A stretch of DNA of 64,000 bases from Myxococcales bacterium (lineage in GTDB: Bacteria; Myxococcota_A; Polyangia; Polyangiales; GCA-016699535), in the NCBI GenBank assembly GCA_020633325.1, contig JACKDX010000002.1, positions 62,001-126,000 of the forward strand. Direction: 5' to 3'. Positions 30,790 through 39,290 of the stretch are shown one piece after another; within the stretch, counting starts at the first letter, position 1; each line of letters begins with the position of its first letter. The notes under the pieces are model-generated. The model did no database searches. It worked only from the letters and a program-made list of their open reading frames with translations, and had not been told where the DNA came from. The translations under genes and the position numbers were made by a program.

Positions 30790-31953
30790 ATGTCGGTAGG
30801 GATTAGCGCCTACGCCCTCGTCAACGCGCTTGGCCATACTACGCGAGAGGTGCTTGGCAATCTCAAAGAGGGGCGTTCAGGCCTGCGCACGTGTGAGTGG
30901 CTGCTGCCTTTTCGGACAGAATGCGGGCAGCTACCACCCACACTGCCGCCCTTACCGCAGCCGCTCAAGGCACTCGACAGCCGCACCACCCGCATCGCGT
31001 GGGCCGCATTGGTTCAAATCGAAGGGCCAATACGTGAAGCCGTCGAGCGGTGGGGAGCCGCGCGTGTGGGAATAGTGATGGGATCGTCCACTGCGGGCAT
31101 GCTGGAAACTGAGCATGCCTACGCATTTTTTCGACGTTACGGCACGCTTCCGCCAGATTATTCTGTGTGCACACAGCACGCTTTTCACGCAATAGTCGAT
31201 GCGATGTCTTTGCACTTGGGAGTGTCCGGCCCCCGTTATGTGGTATCAACGGCTTGCTCATCGAGCGCAAAAGCATTGGGGTCTGCGTATCGCTTGCTGA
31301 AAACTGGTCATCTTGATGCGGTGGTGGCAGGCGGGGCCGATAGTCTGTGCCAAATTACCCTTCGGGGCTTTCACAGCCTTGGGATCCTGTCCGAGTCGCG
31401 GTGTAGGCCCTTTGCAGAACAGCGTGATGGCATCAACTTGGGGGAGGGAGCAGCGCTCTTGTTACTCGAACGGGAAGGAAGCTCTACCGTGGCGTTATCG
31501 GGCATAGGGGAGAGCTCAGATGCCCATCACATGTCAACGCCGGATCCAGAAGGGAAGGGGGCTTGCGCAGCCATGGAAAAGGCCCTCGCAGAGGCGGAGC
31601 TGAAAGGGAACGAGATCGATTATGTGAACGCTCATGGAACTGGGACGATTTTGAATGATCGCATGGAAGCACAAGCTATTCTGGATGTGTGTGGACCAGA
31701 TGTACCGGTTATTTCTACCAAAGGATATACGGGTCATCTCCTTGGCGCAGCGGGCGCCACTGAAGCGGTATTTGCAGCGGCGTCGGTGGCAGAGGGCTGG
31801 GTCCCAGCCAGTATCGGCGCAAGTCCGGTGGACCCCAGCATCGGCGCATACATCAACACCCAAAAGCTGGAGCAAATGTGTCAGCATGTCATGAGCAATT
31901 CATTCGCGTTTGGAGGCAGTAATGCCGTGATGATTTTGAGTCGCACCCCATGA
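30790..31953 (+). CDS. Beta-ketoacyl-ACP synthase (ketosynthase 1 of the polyene cluster)
   Basis: 387 residues of the FabF/KAS type. The catalytic triad is intact: Cys156 in VVSTACSSSAKALGS, His near 282 in VNAHGTGT, and His near 315 in KGYTGHLLGAAG. The C-terminal MSNSFAFGGSNAVMIL is the usual FabF ending. It catalyses decarboxylative condensation of malonyl-ACP with the growing acyl-ACP. It overlaps the Cys-less partner gene by ATGA at 31950, the arrangement of heterodimeric KS-chain-length-factor pairs in aryl polyene clusters. It stands 27 nt after the motor genes. Confidence 0.93.
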   Translation: MSVGISAYALVNALGHTTREVLGNLKEGRSGLRTCEWLLPFRTECGQLPPTLPPLPQPLKALDSRTTRIAWAALVQIEGPIREAVERWGAARVGIVMGSSTAGMLETEHAYAFFRRYGTLPPDYSVCTQHAFHAIVDAMSLHLGVSGPRYVVSTACSSSAKALGSAYRLLKTGHLDAVVAGGADSLCQITLRGFHSLGILSESRCRPFAEQRDGINLGEGAALLLLEREGSSTVALSGIGESSDAHHMSTPDPEGKGACAAMEKALAEAELKGNEIDYVNAHGTGTILNDRMEAQAILDVCGPDVPVISTKGYTGHLLGAAGATEAVFAAASVAEGWVPASIGASPVDPSIGAYINTQKLEQMCQHVMSNSFAFGGSNAVMILSRTP

Positions 31954-32690
31954 GTGAGGGATCCTACAGCATACTTGGGGCGGCCGCGTGGCTCCCGGAG
32001 CATCGAGAGGCTCTTTCCGTGCCGATACTACTTTCTACCCGCGCCTGGTCACGCGCCAGCCATCTGACCCGTACGCTTGCGCGCGTGGCCCACGACGCAA
32101 TGATGCAAGCCGGGCTCGATATCACCGATGTTCCTATCATCGTCGGCTCAGCGTTTGGGGATATGGATATCACCTTTCAACTTCTCGAAATGTGCTTTGA
32201 GAAATCCAGTGAATTCTCACCGGCGCGCTTCCAACAGAGCGTTCACAATTCGGCTGTGGGCCAGATCTCCGTTGCGAGTCGCAATCGTACCTTCTCAACC
32301 GCCATTGCAGCAGGGCTTAGGACTGTGGCAATGACCCTGCTAGAATCTGAGGTGTGGCTTGAGGCTCACGGGGGGCACGCGCTGGTTCTATTTGGTGATG
32401 CCGCGCTCCCAAGCGTGTTGCGACAGGGCATCGAATACGAGGGGCTAGCGGCGGCATTTGTGCTCAGTACCGAGAGGCGGAGCGCGATGGGTGTATTAAG
32501 CCGGCTCAGACGAGAAGACACAGGTCTGGCGCGTGAGGCCACATTGGCTATGCGGCCCTGGACCAGCAATCCGTGTACACCGGCGCTTACGCTTTACGAT
32601 CGTATTGTGAACCGCCGTTCGGGAACTTGTGTGCTAGAATGCGAAAGACAGGATGTCTCGTGGTCAACGACGTACACGTCCAACCTCTAA
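31950..32690 (+). CDS. Ketosynthase-like chain-length factor without active-site Cys
   Basis: 246 residues, shorter than a full ketosynthase, of the Ketoacyl-synt_2 type seen in aryl polyene clusters. It opens SILGAAAWLPEHREAL and contains HNSAVGQISVASRNR at the place where a ketosynthase has its catalytic Cys, which is absent here. VPIIVGSAFGDMDITFQLLE and LVLFGDAALPSVLRQGI are other conserved pieces. Such proteins pair with the active ketosynthase (here the adjacent gene) and set chain length. The start ATG overlaps the preceding stop, and the end overlaps the next ATG by one nt, so the three genes are coupled. Confidence 0.82.
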   Translation: MSEGSYSILGAAAWLPEHREALSVPILLSTRAWSRASHLTRTLARVAHDAMMQAGLDITDVPIIVGSAFGDMDITFQLLEMCFEKSSEFSPARFQQSVHNSAVGQISVASRNRTFSTAIAAGLRTVAMTLLESEVWLEAHGGHALVLFGDAALPSVLRQGIEYEGLAAAFVLSTERRSAMGVLSRLRREDTGLAREATLAMRPWTSNPCTPALTLYDRIVNRRSGTCVLECERQDVSWSTTYTSNL

Positions 32691-33163
32691 TGTCCGCTTT
32701 TCCGGTGGATAAGCTAATCCCCCATCGCCCGCCCATATTGTTTCTAGACCGAGTGCTGGAGGTGGGAGAGGAGTTCATAGTCTGTTTGGTGCATGTCGCT
32801 CCTGAGATGGCATTTGTAAACGACGAGCGTATGGAGTCTCTTGTGGCGTTTGAGTTTATGGCCCAATCCGCTGCCGCATATGCGGGCGCAAAAGCCGCAG
32901 GGGTGCAACAGGGTCACACGGCGGGTTACTTGATTTCGGTCAGGGACCTCTCGTTGGCCACTGGGAGCTTTAGCGTCGGAGATGTGTTGGTAGTACGGGC
33001 GCATCATTTATGGACCGACAAGGGATTTAGTCAATTTCAGTGTCGCGTCACGCGGGAGGGAGAGCCATTAGCCGAGGGTCAAATCGGTGTGTATCAACCA
33101 GCGGATGAGAGCCATGACGATTCAAAGTACGATCTGGTGAGCCGCGAGGCTGGTTCACAATGA
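32690..33163 (+). CDS. Hotdog-fold 3-hydroxyacyl-ACP dehydratase of the polyene cluster
   Basis: About 157 residues from the ATG at 32690, which shares one nt with the preceding stop (TAATG); the longer frame to 32573 is non-coding-like. LIPHRPPILFLDRVLEVGEE is the first strand of a FabZ/ApeP-type hotdog protein (the His in PHRPP is a common catalytic residue), and VAFEFMAQSAAAYAGAKA is the central helix with the glutamate. The C-terminal FQCRVTREGEPLAEGQIGVY completes the fold. It would remove water from 3-hydroxyacyl-ACP to give the conjugated double bonds. Confidence 0.88.
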   Translation: MSAFPVDKLIPHRPPILFLDRVLEVGEEFIVCLVHVAPEMAFVNDERMESLVAFEFMAQSAAAYAGAKAAGVQQGHTAGYLISVRDLSLATGSFSVGDVLVVRAHHLWTDKGFSQFQCRVTREGEPLAEGQIGVYQPADESHDDSKYDLVSREAGSQ

Positions 33164-33197
33164 CGGGCCGGGCGTGTGAGCTCAAGGCAGGCTTGGC

Positions 33198-34430
33198 GTG
33201 AGCGGACGAGTCGTCATCACGGGCGTGGGATTGGCGAGTCCCATCGGCAACACTTTTGAGGATGCCAGTAGGGCGCTTCAGAACCAAACGCATGGCATTG
33301 CCCGGATGCCCCAATGGGGAGAGTACGACGGCCTCAAAACGCGCCTGGCGGGTTTGGTTACAGGCCTCAACCTGGAAAACCGCTACCCGCGAAAAAAAGC
33401 ACGAACCATGGGGCGGGTGGCACTACTGTCAACTTACGCGACGGAGCGTGCCATTGCCGACGCTGGCTTAGCGAAATCGGAAATAGAGAATCCAGCGTGC
33501 GGAATCGCTTACGGCTCCACGCACGGCTCATCGGCAGCGCAAGAAAAGTTTTGTTCCTCTCTGTTTGCGACACATAGTCTTAAAGGACTTGAAGGCAGCA
33601 GCTACATCAAATTTATGAGCCACACCTGCGTGGCTAACCTTGCGCAGTTTTTCGGGGCAACTGGGCGCATGATTCCGACGACTTCGGCATGTACGAGCGG
33701 CAGTCAGGCCATTGGATATGGCTACGAAGCAATTAGAAACGGAATGCAGGACATTATGCTTTGCGGTGGCGCCGAGGAAATGCATTTCACGCATGCCGTA
33801 ATCTTCGATATCATGTACGCGACATCCGTTCGATACAACGAACAGCCTGAGCTTGGCTCTAGGCCCTATGACAGTGAGCGCGATGGACTAGTTGTTGCGG
33901 AGGGCGCCGGCACGGTGGTCCTCGAAAGCCTGGAGCGAGCAATAAAACGCGGTGCTAAAGTCTATGCTGAGGTGATAGGATACGGCACAAATTGCGATGG
34001 AGGACATGTCGTTTCACCGTCGAGTGCTGGTATGGGGGACGTGATGAGGCTTGCTCTTCAGGACGCGAACTTGTCGCCCGCAGCAATCGACTACATTAAC
34101 GGTCATGGCACAGGGACGGAGGCGGGCGACATTGCGGAATGCCAAGCCGTCTACAACGTTATGGGCGAACATGTGCCCATCAGCTCAACCAAATGTTATA
34201 CGGGGCACACGTTGGGAGCGTGTGGTGTCATCGAGGCCATCTTTTGTTTGGCGATGATGCAGGATGGGTTCGTAGCGTGTCAGCACAACCTTGAGAACGT
34301 AGATCCTCGATGTCCGCCTTTGAGTTATCTGCCAGGCGCGACGCGTGCCGCGACGTTGAACACCGTCATGTCAAATAATTTCGCCTTTGGCGGCATTAAT
34401 ACGTCCTTGATACTAAGGAGATCAGTGTGA
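33198..34430 (+). CDS. Beta-ketoacyl-ACP synthase (ketosynthase 2 of the polyene cluster)
   Basis: 410 residues, GTG start at 33198. It opens VVITGVGLASPIGNTFEDAS, a FabF-type start. Active residues are Cys near 165 in TTSACTSGSQAIGYG, His near 302 in INGHGTGTEAGD and His near 336 in CYTGHTLGACG; the C-terminus is MSNNFAFGGINTSLIL. The residues flanking the Cys (CTSGSQA, not CSS) differ from ketosynthase 1, so the two enzymes are not duplicates. In aryl polyene systems one ketosynthase pairs with the chain-length factor and another acts alone early or late in elongation. It overlaps the next gene by GTGA at 34427-34430. Confidence 0.93.
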   Translation: MSGRVVITGVGLASPIGNTFEDASRALQNQTHGIARMPQWGEYDGLKTRLAGLVTGLNLENRYPRKKARTMGRVALLSTYATERAIADAGLAKSEIENPACGIAYGSTHGSSAAQEKFCSSLFATHSLKGLEGSSYIKFMSHTCVANLAQFFGATGRMIPTTSACTSGSQAIGYGYEAIRNGMQDIMLCGGAEEMHFTHAVIFDIMYATSVRYNEQPELGSRPYDSERDGLVVAEGAGTVVLESLERAIKRGAKVYAEVIGYGTNCDGGHVVSPSSAGMGDVMRLALQDANLSPAAIDYINGHGTGTEAGDIAECQAVYNVMGEHVPISSTKCYTGHTLGACGVIEAIFCLAMMQDGFVACQHNLENVDPRCPPLSYLPGATRAATLNTVMSNNFAFGGINTSLILRRSV

Positions 34431-35644
34431 AATGCGATGTCGCAATTATTGGAGGAGGTCCCGCAGGCGCGACGGCGGGAAATCTATTGGCCCAAGAGGG
34501 TATCCGGACCATTATTGTTGAGAAGAGCGCGTTCCCCCGGTTTCACATTGGTGAGTCGTTGCTCCCATGCGACGCGCCCGTGTTTGAACGGCTAGGCGTG
34601 AAACTGGAACCCGCTGCGTTTCTCAGAAAAAATGGAGCTGATTTTATCGACGAAGGTTCAGAGCGACAGGAGACCTATTTGTTCTCAGATGGCCTCAAGG
34701 GAAGTGCGTCGCAAGCCTGGCAGGTCGATCGAGCTAGGTTCGACCACATGTTGCTTGAACGTGCGACGGAAGTGGGATCCATCGTATTCCAAAATGAGCG
34801 CATCACCTCTGTTGAAATCGATGATAGCTCGGTCAGACTTCAAACGACGCATCGCGAAATTGAGGCGCGATATGTCATTGACGCTAGCGGGCAAGATGCC
34901 TTTTTTGCGCGAAGGAATAGGTCGGTGAGGCCGATAAAAGGGTTCGGGCGTGCGGCGGTGTTTTGTCACTTCCAGGGCATCAGCGCCCACATCAGTCGCG
35001 AGTTGGCGACGTCAGGAAACATTCGCATTTTGCTCGTACCCGAAGGGTGGGTATGGGTAATTCCTTTGATGAGCGGAAGGCTAAGCGTCGGAGTGGTGAG
35101 TAGAGCTCAAGGCGTGAACACTTTCTTGCTCGATAAAGTGATTGAGCGGTCAGTGCTGATACGCCGTTTGACGGAGGGTGCCGCGCGTACGAAAGCAACA
35201 GTTATCCGCAATTTCAGCTACATCAATCAACGATCCCACGGCGCAAGATATGCTTGCATTGGAGATTCTGCATGCTTTTTGGATCCGGTTTTTTCCTCGG
35301 GTGTGTCATTGGCGATGCTGGGCGCGGCGCACGTGGCAGACATCCTTATCCCAGCGCTCAGGGGCAACGAGGAAGGCCGCAGCGACTTATTGGCGGAGCA
35401 CACCCAGCATATGGTGCACGGCTATAAGGCATTTGGTGCTCTGATACATAGCTTTTATCATACCTCGTTGGCAGCGAATCTATTTTTTGCGAAAGAAGTT
35501 AATGAAGATATGCGGGCGGGCCTGATTAGTATGTTAGCAGGAGATATATGGCGTCCAGACAATCGTTTTCAGAACTCCTTGGCGCAGTCCGCACGCCGCC
35601 AGCCAGATATCGTTTGGGACAGCAGTCCCGGCTCATTTTACTAA
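34427..35644 (+). CDS. Flavin-dependent halogenase-like protein
   Basis: 405 residues, GTG start overlapping the previous stop. The N-terminal Rossmann loop is IIGGGPAGATAG, then FPRFHIGESLLPCDAPVF, a flavin-dependent oxidoreductase signature shared by halogenases and hydroxylases. Two features favour a halogenase: GWVWVIPL near 208 (the WxWxIP motif) and FLDPVFSSG near 284 (the Fx.Px.Sx.G motif). Family members with WxWxIP chlorinate or brominate aromatic or pyrrole substrates on a flavin-peroxide. In this cluster it could halogenate the aryl polyene, as brominated xanthomonadins are known. It is also possible that it only hydroxylates or desaturates. It meets the leftward operon tail to tail (12 bp overlap). 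Confidence 0.82.
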   Translation: MKCDVAIIGGGPAGATAGNLLAQEGIRTIIVEKSAFPRFHIGESLLPCDAPVFERLGVKLEPAAFLRKNGADFIDEGSERQETYLFSDGLKGSASQAWQVDRARFDHMLLERATEVGSIVFQNERITSVEIDDSSVRLQTTHREIEARYVIDASGQDAFFARRNRSVRPIKGFGRAAVFCHFQGISAHISRELATSGNIRILLVPEGWVWVIPLMSGRLSVGVVSRAQGVNTFLLDKVIERSVLIRRLTEGAARTKATVIRNFSYINQRSHGARYACIGDSACFLDPVFSSGVSLAMLGAAHVADILIPALRGNEEGRSDLLAEHTQHMVHGYKAFGALIHSFYHTSLAANLFFAKEVNEDMRAGLISMLAGDIWRPDNRFQNSLAQSARRQPDIVWDSSPGSFY

Positions 35645-36238
35645 GGTGGTGATATCGAGCGAGTACCCGTGCTCATGATTAACTAACTTAACGCGCGGGG
35701 GGGGCCGATTGGTAACGTAACCGGCCCCGTAGGTTATGGTGACAAAAGCGCCCTTTGCTGAGATGTTGTGAAACAGTGCCCTTTTGAAGAGCGCATGGCC
35801 CCGCCAGTAGTTGCACATCCGCACGCCCATTGATGGCTGGCAATGCCAGCCATCCGGCTCGCCCGCAGATATGCGAAACACGCGGTGCACGTCGTGCAAT
35901 ATGTATTCTGGCGGAAAGGGCAACCGCTGAGGCGTGAATGCCGTATAACGCATCTGGCTGCCGTCCTGTTCGAGGAGGAATGCTCGTGTGCCAAAAGGCG
36001 TGAGGCCGAGAAGTTTGAGGTGAGTTCCGCGTTTTTCTAACACGCTGCCGAATGACATCGTGCCTCGTGAATGCGTCGCTACGATCCGTTGACGCCATAC
36101 AAAATCCTGCCCCAGCTCAATGATGGGAGGCAGAAATACTTTATGTTCCGTCGTAGGGTGTGCAGTACCACCGCACCCGTGCGCAGTCAGAAGAAATCCG
36201 GCCAAGAAAAAGATGCGAAGTCGTGATAGTAGAGTCAT
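35633..36238 (-). CDS. DUF3261-like outer-membrane lipoprotein of the polyene cluster
   Basis: 201 residues with a lipoprotein signal (RIFFLAGFLLTAHGCGG). The mature part has WRQRIVATHSRGTMSFGSV, LKLLGLTPFGTRAFLLEQDG and FPPEYILHDVHRVFR, a lipocalin/LolB-like beta fold that matches the DUF3261 proteins common in aryl polyene clusters. It may receive or present the polyene lipid at the outer membrane. Its start ATG lies in the stop codon of the exporter gene (ATGA at 36235). It is the last gene of the leftward operon. Confidence 0.75.
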   Translation of the reverse strand: MTLLSRLRIFFLAGFLLTAHGCGGTAHPTTEHKVFLPPIIELGQDFVWRQRIVATHSRGTMSFGSVLEKRGTHLKLLGLTPFGTRAFLLEQDGSQMRYTAFTPQRLPFPPEYILHDVHRVFRISAGEPDGWHCQPSMGVRMCNYWRGHALFKRALFHNISAKGAFVTITYGAGYVTNRPPPRVKLVNHEHGYSLDITTLVK

Positions 36239-38622
36239 GGCTCGCTACTCGCGTTGAGGCCGCGCGCGAGAATGAATGCGGCAGGCGCCAGTATCATGCT
36301 GCCTAGGATACCGATGGCTGTGGTCATCCCAAGGGCGCGCAGAGCCGGGATACTGGAGAATCCGAGCACTCCAAACGTGAAGAGTGTGGAGATCCCCGCA
36401 AGCAATACACTCGTGAAGTTCATCCCGGGCTCGGGGGAAGCGGTGTCCGTTTCCGCTAAAAAAATGCCATAGTCTCCGCCCATACTGATAATCAGTACGA
36501 CCGCGAGCACATGCATGAGTGTAAGGGCGATACCGCACCACGCGAGAATGCCCAGTGCCGCTCCGGCGGAAAGAAAGGCCGGAAAAAAGGCGGCCGCCAC
36601 CGTCGACACTTTGCGATAGCGAGCCACGAGAATGAAAAATATGAGAAGAATCCCTCCGAACAACACCCAAAGCACCTGCCTGCGATACTTAACGTAAGTC
36701 GCGCGCAGTTCCGAGGCATGATCGAAGTAACGGGTGTGCGGGATTGATGACAAACGGTGCTTGAGCGCACTGGCATTCCGGACCCCCTTCAAAAAAATCG
36801 CGAGTGCTAGACCTTGAGCTGGGCGCAGGACGTGGGGCGCAACTACCATCGCGAGGGGAGAGCCAGATAGGTCAGTAAGCGTCAAGGGGGGAGAGTCAGG
36901 GCGGATACTTGCAGGAAAGTTGAACATAGCTACCCGGAACCCTGCCTTATGATAAATTGCCGCCATCCGGTCCGCCAGGTGCGGCTCGCGTGCGATTGCC
37001 AGCGCATTCCGTGTTTGAAGCGGAACTGACCAAATCCACATATCGATACCGCGATAGTCTTCGAGTTCGTCCGCCGCTTTAGCCAGAGCCAAGGCCTCGC
37101 TAACGGCATTGCTTTGCTCCAGCAGATGGGTTTCATCCTCACTGGTGGTAATTACCATTCGCGAGCTATCCATTACCGAGCTTCGTGCCCTCACACGGTC
37201 GTCCTGCGCGAGCAACTCTGGATTGGGAGGCTGAATCGCTCTAAGTGAGCTGTCCCAGCGCACGCGCGATAACCCACCCAAAGCTACCGCGAATCCGATG
37301 CCTAGAACTATCACTAAAGCGGTGGAGGGTCCGCGCGACCGAAGCATCGAGAACAAGCCATGCGCGCGGCGTATGAGCCACTTTTGCACGGGGCTCGGAC
37401 CGACTATTGGCGCATTCCACTCTGGGACCACGTAAAGAGTGGTTAGTAGTGCAGCCAATATTCCGGCGGCGCCGAACACAGAAAGCTGGCGCACGCCGGG
37501 GGCATCAATAAATCCTATACCCGCAAAACCGATGACCGTGGTAAGGGCACCGAGCCAAAGAGGTGTTCGTAGGTTCCTGGCGATCTGCGTTTCAGCGCTA
37601 CGCTGAACCGCGCGATGATTGAAGTAGTGGACGGAGTAGTCCACACACACACCAATGAGAGAAGTGCCAAAAGCCAGAGTGATTCCGTGTATATCGCCAA
37701 ACACACCCAGTGTTATTGCCAATCCGAAGACGATGCCAACAAGTATGGGAAGGGCGACAAAAAATAGTACCCGCAGCGAAGCAAAAACTATCATAAATAG
37801 AGCACACATTCCCGCGATTGAAACCGTCGAAAGCAGTTGAATGTCGCGCCGAATCTCCTGTTCCGCTCTAACCGAGAAGTGATGGATTCCGCTTTTTTCT
37901 AGTATTAGTGGCTCGGTGTACTTGCGACTGACGCTTTCCCACGCACGAGTAAGAGCGGCAAAAAAAGGCTTTTGGTGCGAGGTTGAGAATGCAGAGTGGC
38001 GGGTCGTAATCAGCAACACCGCGAAACGCTTATCTCGGCTCAGCAATTGACCGCGGTATGTGGGAAGCGTGCGACCTGCGTGGTGCTTCAAGCGATCCAG
38101 GTGCGTGAGAAACAACATCAAAGGGTCTTTTTGAGCAACCTGTCGCGCCCAGAGGCCAGTTGGTTGCGCAAAGGCCTGCTTGAGGGCCCGGGCACGACGT
38201 TGAAGCCCCGAATCCGAAAGCAGAATTGGTACCTCTTTCTCCGGATGCTTGGAGATAAAGTATTGGCGCCTAGGAAAATACAGACGATAGAATGTCTTCT
38301 GAAGCTCGGCATCAATACCTGAAGATACGCGCTCTACTTCGGAATTTTTCCGCAGCGCCGATGCGAGATCTCGGGCAGCCTGGGTCCGGGCTTCCAACGT
38401 GGATCCGCCGATGTTTAGCACCATGGTACGAGCAAGTGAGGAGCGGGTGATGGCGCGTGTGAGCGCCCCATCGGGTCCGACGGGCATAAACCGCTCTATC
38501 GAGACGTTGAAGTTCCAATTGCTCAGGCTAAAAAGCGCGGCGGCAGCCACCAAGACAGAAGCCAGCACGGTATAGGGCCTGCCGAAACGCATGCGGGGAT
38601 ATCTGGCCAAAGTTTCGCGCAT
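36235..38622 (-). CDS. MMPL/RND-type exporter of the polyene cluster
   Basis: 795 residues, a member of the MMPL family (COG4258-like). The N-terminal helix (VLASVLVAAAALFSLSNWN) precedes a large periplasmic domain, then five hydrophobic segments including SIAGMCALFMIVFASLRVLF and LGVFGDIHGITLAFGTSLIGVC. The acidic TM segment GVCVDYSVHYFNHRAV carries the Asp typical of RND helix 4. A repeat follows with FTSVLLAGISTLFTFGVLGF and VLIISMGGDYGIFLAET. MMPL proteins in such clusters move the finished polyene lipid across the inner membrane. It is preceded, 5 nt upstream, by the LolA-like gene, and no TolC partner is present. Confidence 0.85.
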   Translation of the reverse strand: MRETLARYPRMRFGRPYTVLASVLVAAAALFSLSNWNFNVSIERFMPVGPDGALTRAITRSSLARTMVLNIGGSTLEARTQAARDLASALRKNSEVERVSSGIDAELQKTFYRLYFPRRQYFISKHPEKEVPILLSDSGLQRRARALKQAFAQPTGLWARQVAQKDPLMLFLTHLDRLKHHAGRTLPTYRGQLLSRDKRFAVLLITTRHSAFSTSHQKPFFAALTRAWESVSRKYTEPLILEKSGIHHFSVRAEQEIRRDIQLLSTVSIAGMCALFMIVFASLRVLFFVALPILVGIVFGLAITLGVFGDIHGITLAFGTSLIGVCVDYSVHYFNHRAVQRSAETQIARNLRTPLWLGALTTVIGFAGIGFIDAPGVRQLSVFGAAGILAALLTTLYVVPEWNAPIVGPSPVQKWLIRRAHGLFSMLRSRGPSTALVIVLGIGFAVALGGLSRVRWDSSLRAIQPPNPELLAQDDRVRARSSVMDSSRMVITTSEDETHLLEQSNAVSEALALAKAADELEDYRGIDMWIWSVPLQTRNALAIAREPHLADRMAAIYHKAGFRVAMFNFPASIRPDSPPLTLTDLSGSPLAMVVAPHVLRPAQGLALAIFLKGVRNASALKHRLSSIPHTRYFDHASELRATYVKYRRQVLWVLFGGILLIFFILVARYRKVSTVAAAFFPAFLSAGAALGILAWCGIALTLMHVLAVVLIISMGGDYGIFLAETDTASPEPGMNFTSVLLAGISTLFTFGVLGFSSIPALRALGMTTAIGILGSMILAPAAFILARGLNASSEP

Positions 38623-38627
38623 GCGGA

Positions 38628-39290
38628 TTAAAGACCAAACATGCGGCGGCGTTCTTCGGGAGAGAACTTCCGGTCAGTTTGCACATCTTCGAAAGTGGTC
38701 ACGGAAATATCGCCACTGGCCTCGGCGACGATCAGCTTCTGCAAAATGATATCGTGGCCGCTAAGCGATATGTAACGGATCATCTGTCTTAAGGCGGCTG
38801 TTTTTGGGTTCAGACGCAGCATCCACGAATCATTGGTTTTTCGCTGGAATGTTAAGGTGTAGCTTCGGTTTAGCGCCGCTGAGTCGCCTTGAAGGACGTA
38901 AAGAAAGCAAACAATCAACTCCCGGATCGCAGAATGCTGTGCCAAATCTATGCTCGACTGGCCCGCGGCGTCCGCGATGTCTACGCGGTTATTGCGAATC
39001 CGAATCGCGCTCTTTTCGGGAGACTCTGTCCGTCTCAGCAGCTGATCTGGCGAGAGATAGTATATCATGCCGTGGCTTATTAGGGGTTTCGAAAGCAGCG
39101 TGATGTGTTTTTCTTCTCGAAAGTGAGCGCTGAGCCCGGTAATTTGGGATAGTCGCTCGAGTACTTTGGCGACCTGGGAATGGGGCGCCGAAACTTTTCG
39201 CGGCGTAGCCGGCTCTGCACTTACTGTGCGGACTCCCAGGCAAAAGCCCCATGTGATTGCAAGCGCCAGCACGAACGGTCGGCTCTTCAC
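38628..39290 (-). CDS. LolA-like periplasmic lipid carrier of the polyene cluster
   Basis: 220 residues from the GTG at 39290, which overlaps the ammonia-lyase stop as GTGA; the longer frame to 39440 overlaps coding sequence of the lyase and is not believed. A signal peptide (FVLALAITWGFCLGVRTVSA) leads a LolA-type fold: LSAHFREEKHITLLSKPLIS, GMIYYLSPDQLLRRTES and MIRYISLSGHDIILQKL. LolA carries lipoproteins across the periplasm; the LolA-like members in aryl polyene clusters are thought to carry the polyene lipid. It lies between the exporter and the lyase genes. Confidence 0.82.
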   Translation of the reverse strand: MKSRPFVLALAITWGFCLGVRTVSAEPATPRKVSAPHSQVAKVLERLSQITGLSAHFREEKHITLLSKPLISHGMIYYLSPDQLLRRTESPEKSAIRIRNNRVDIADAAGQSSIDLAQHSAIRELIVCFLYVLQGDSAALNRSYTLTFQRKTNDSWMLRLNPKTAALRQMIRYISLSGHDIILQKLIVAEASGDISVTTFEDVQTDRKFSPEERRRMFGL

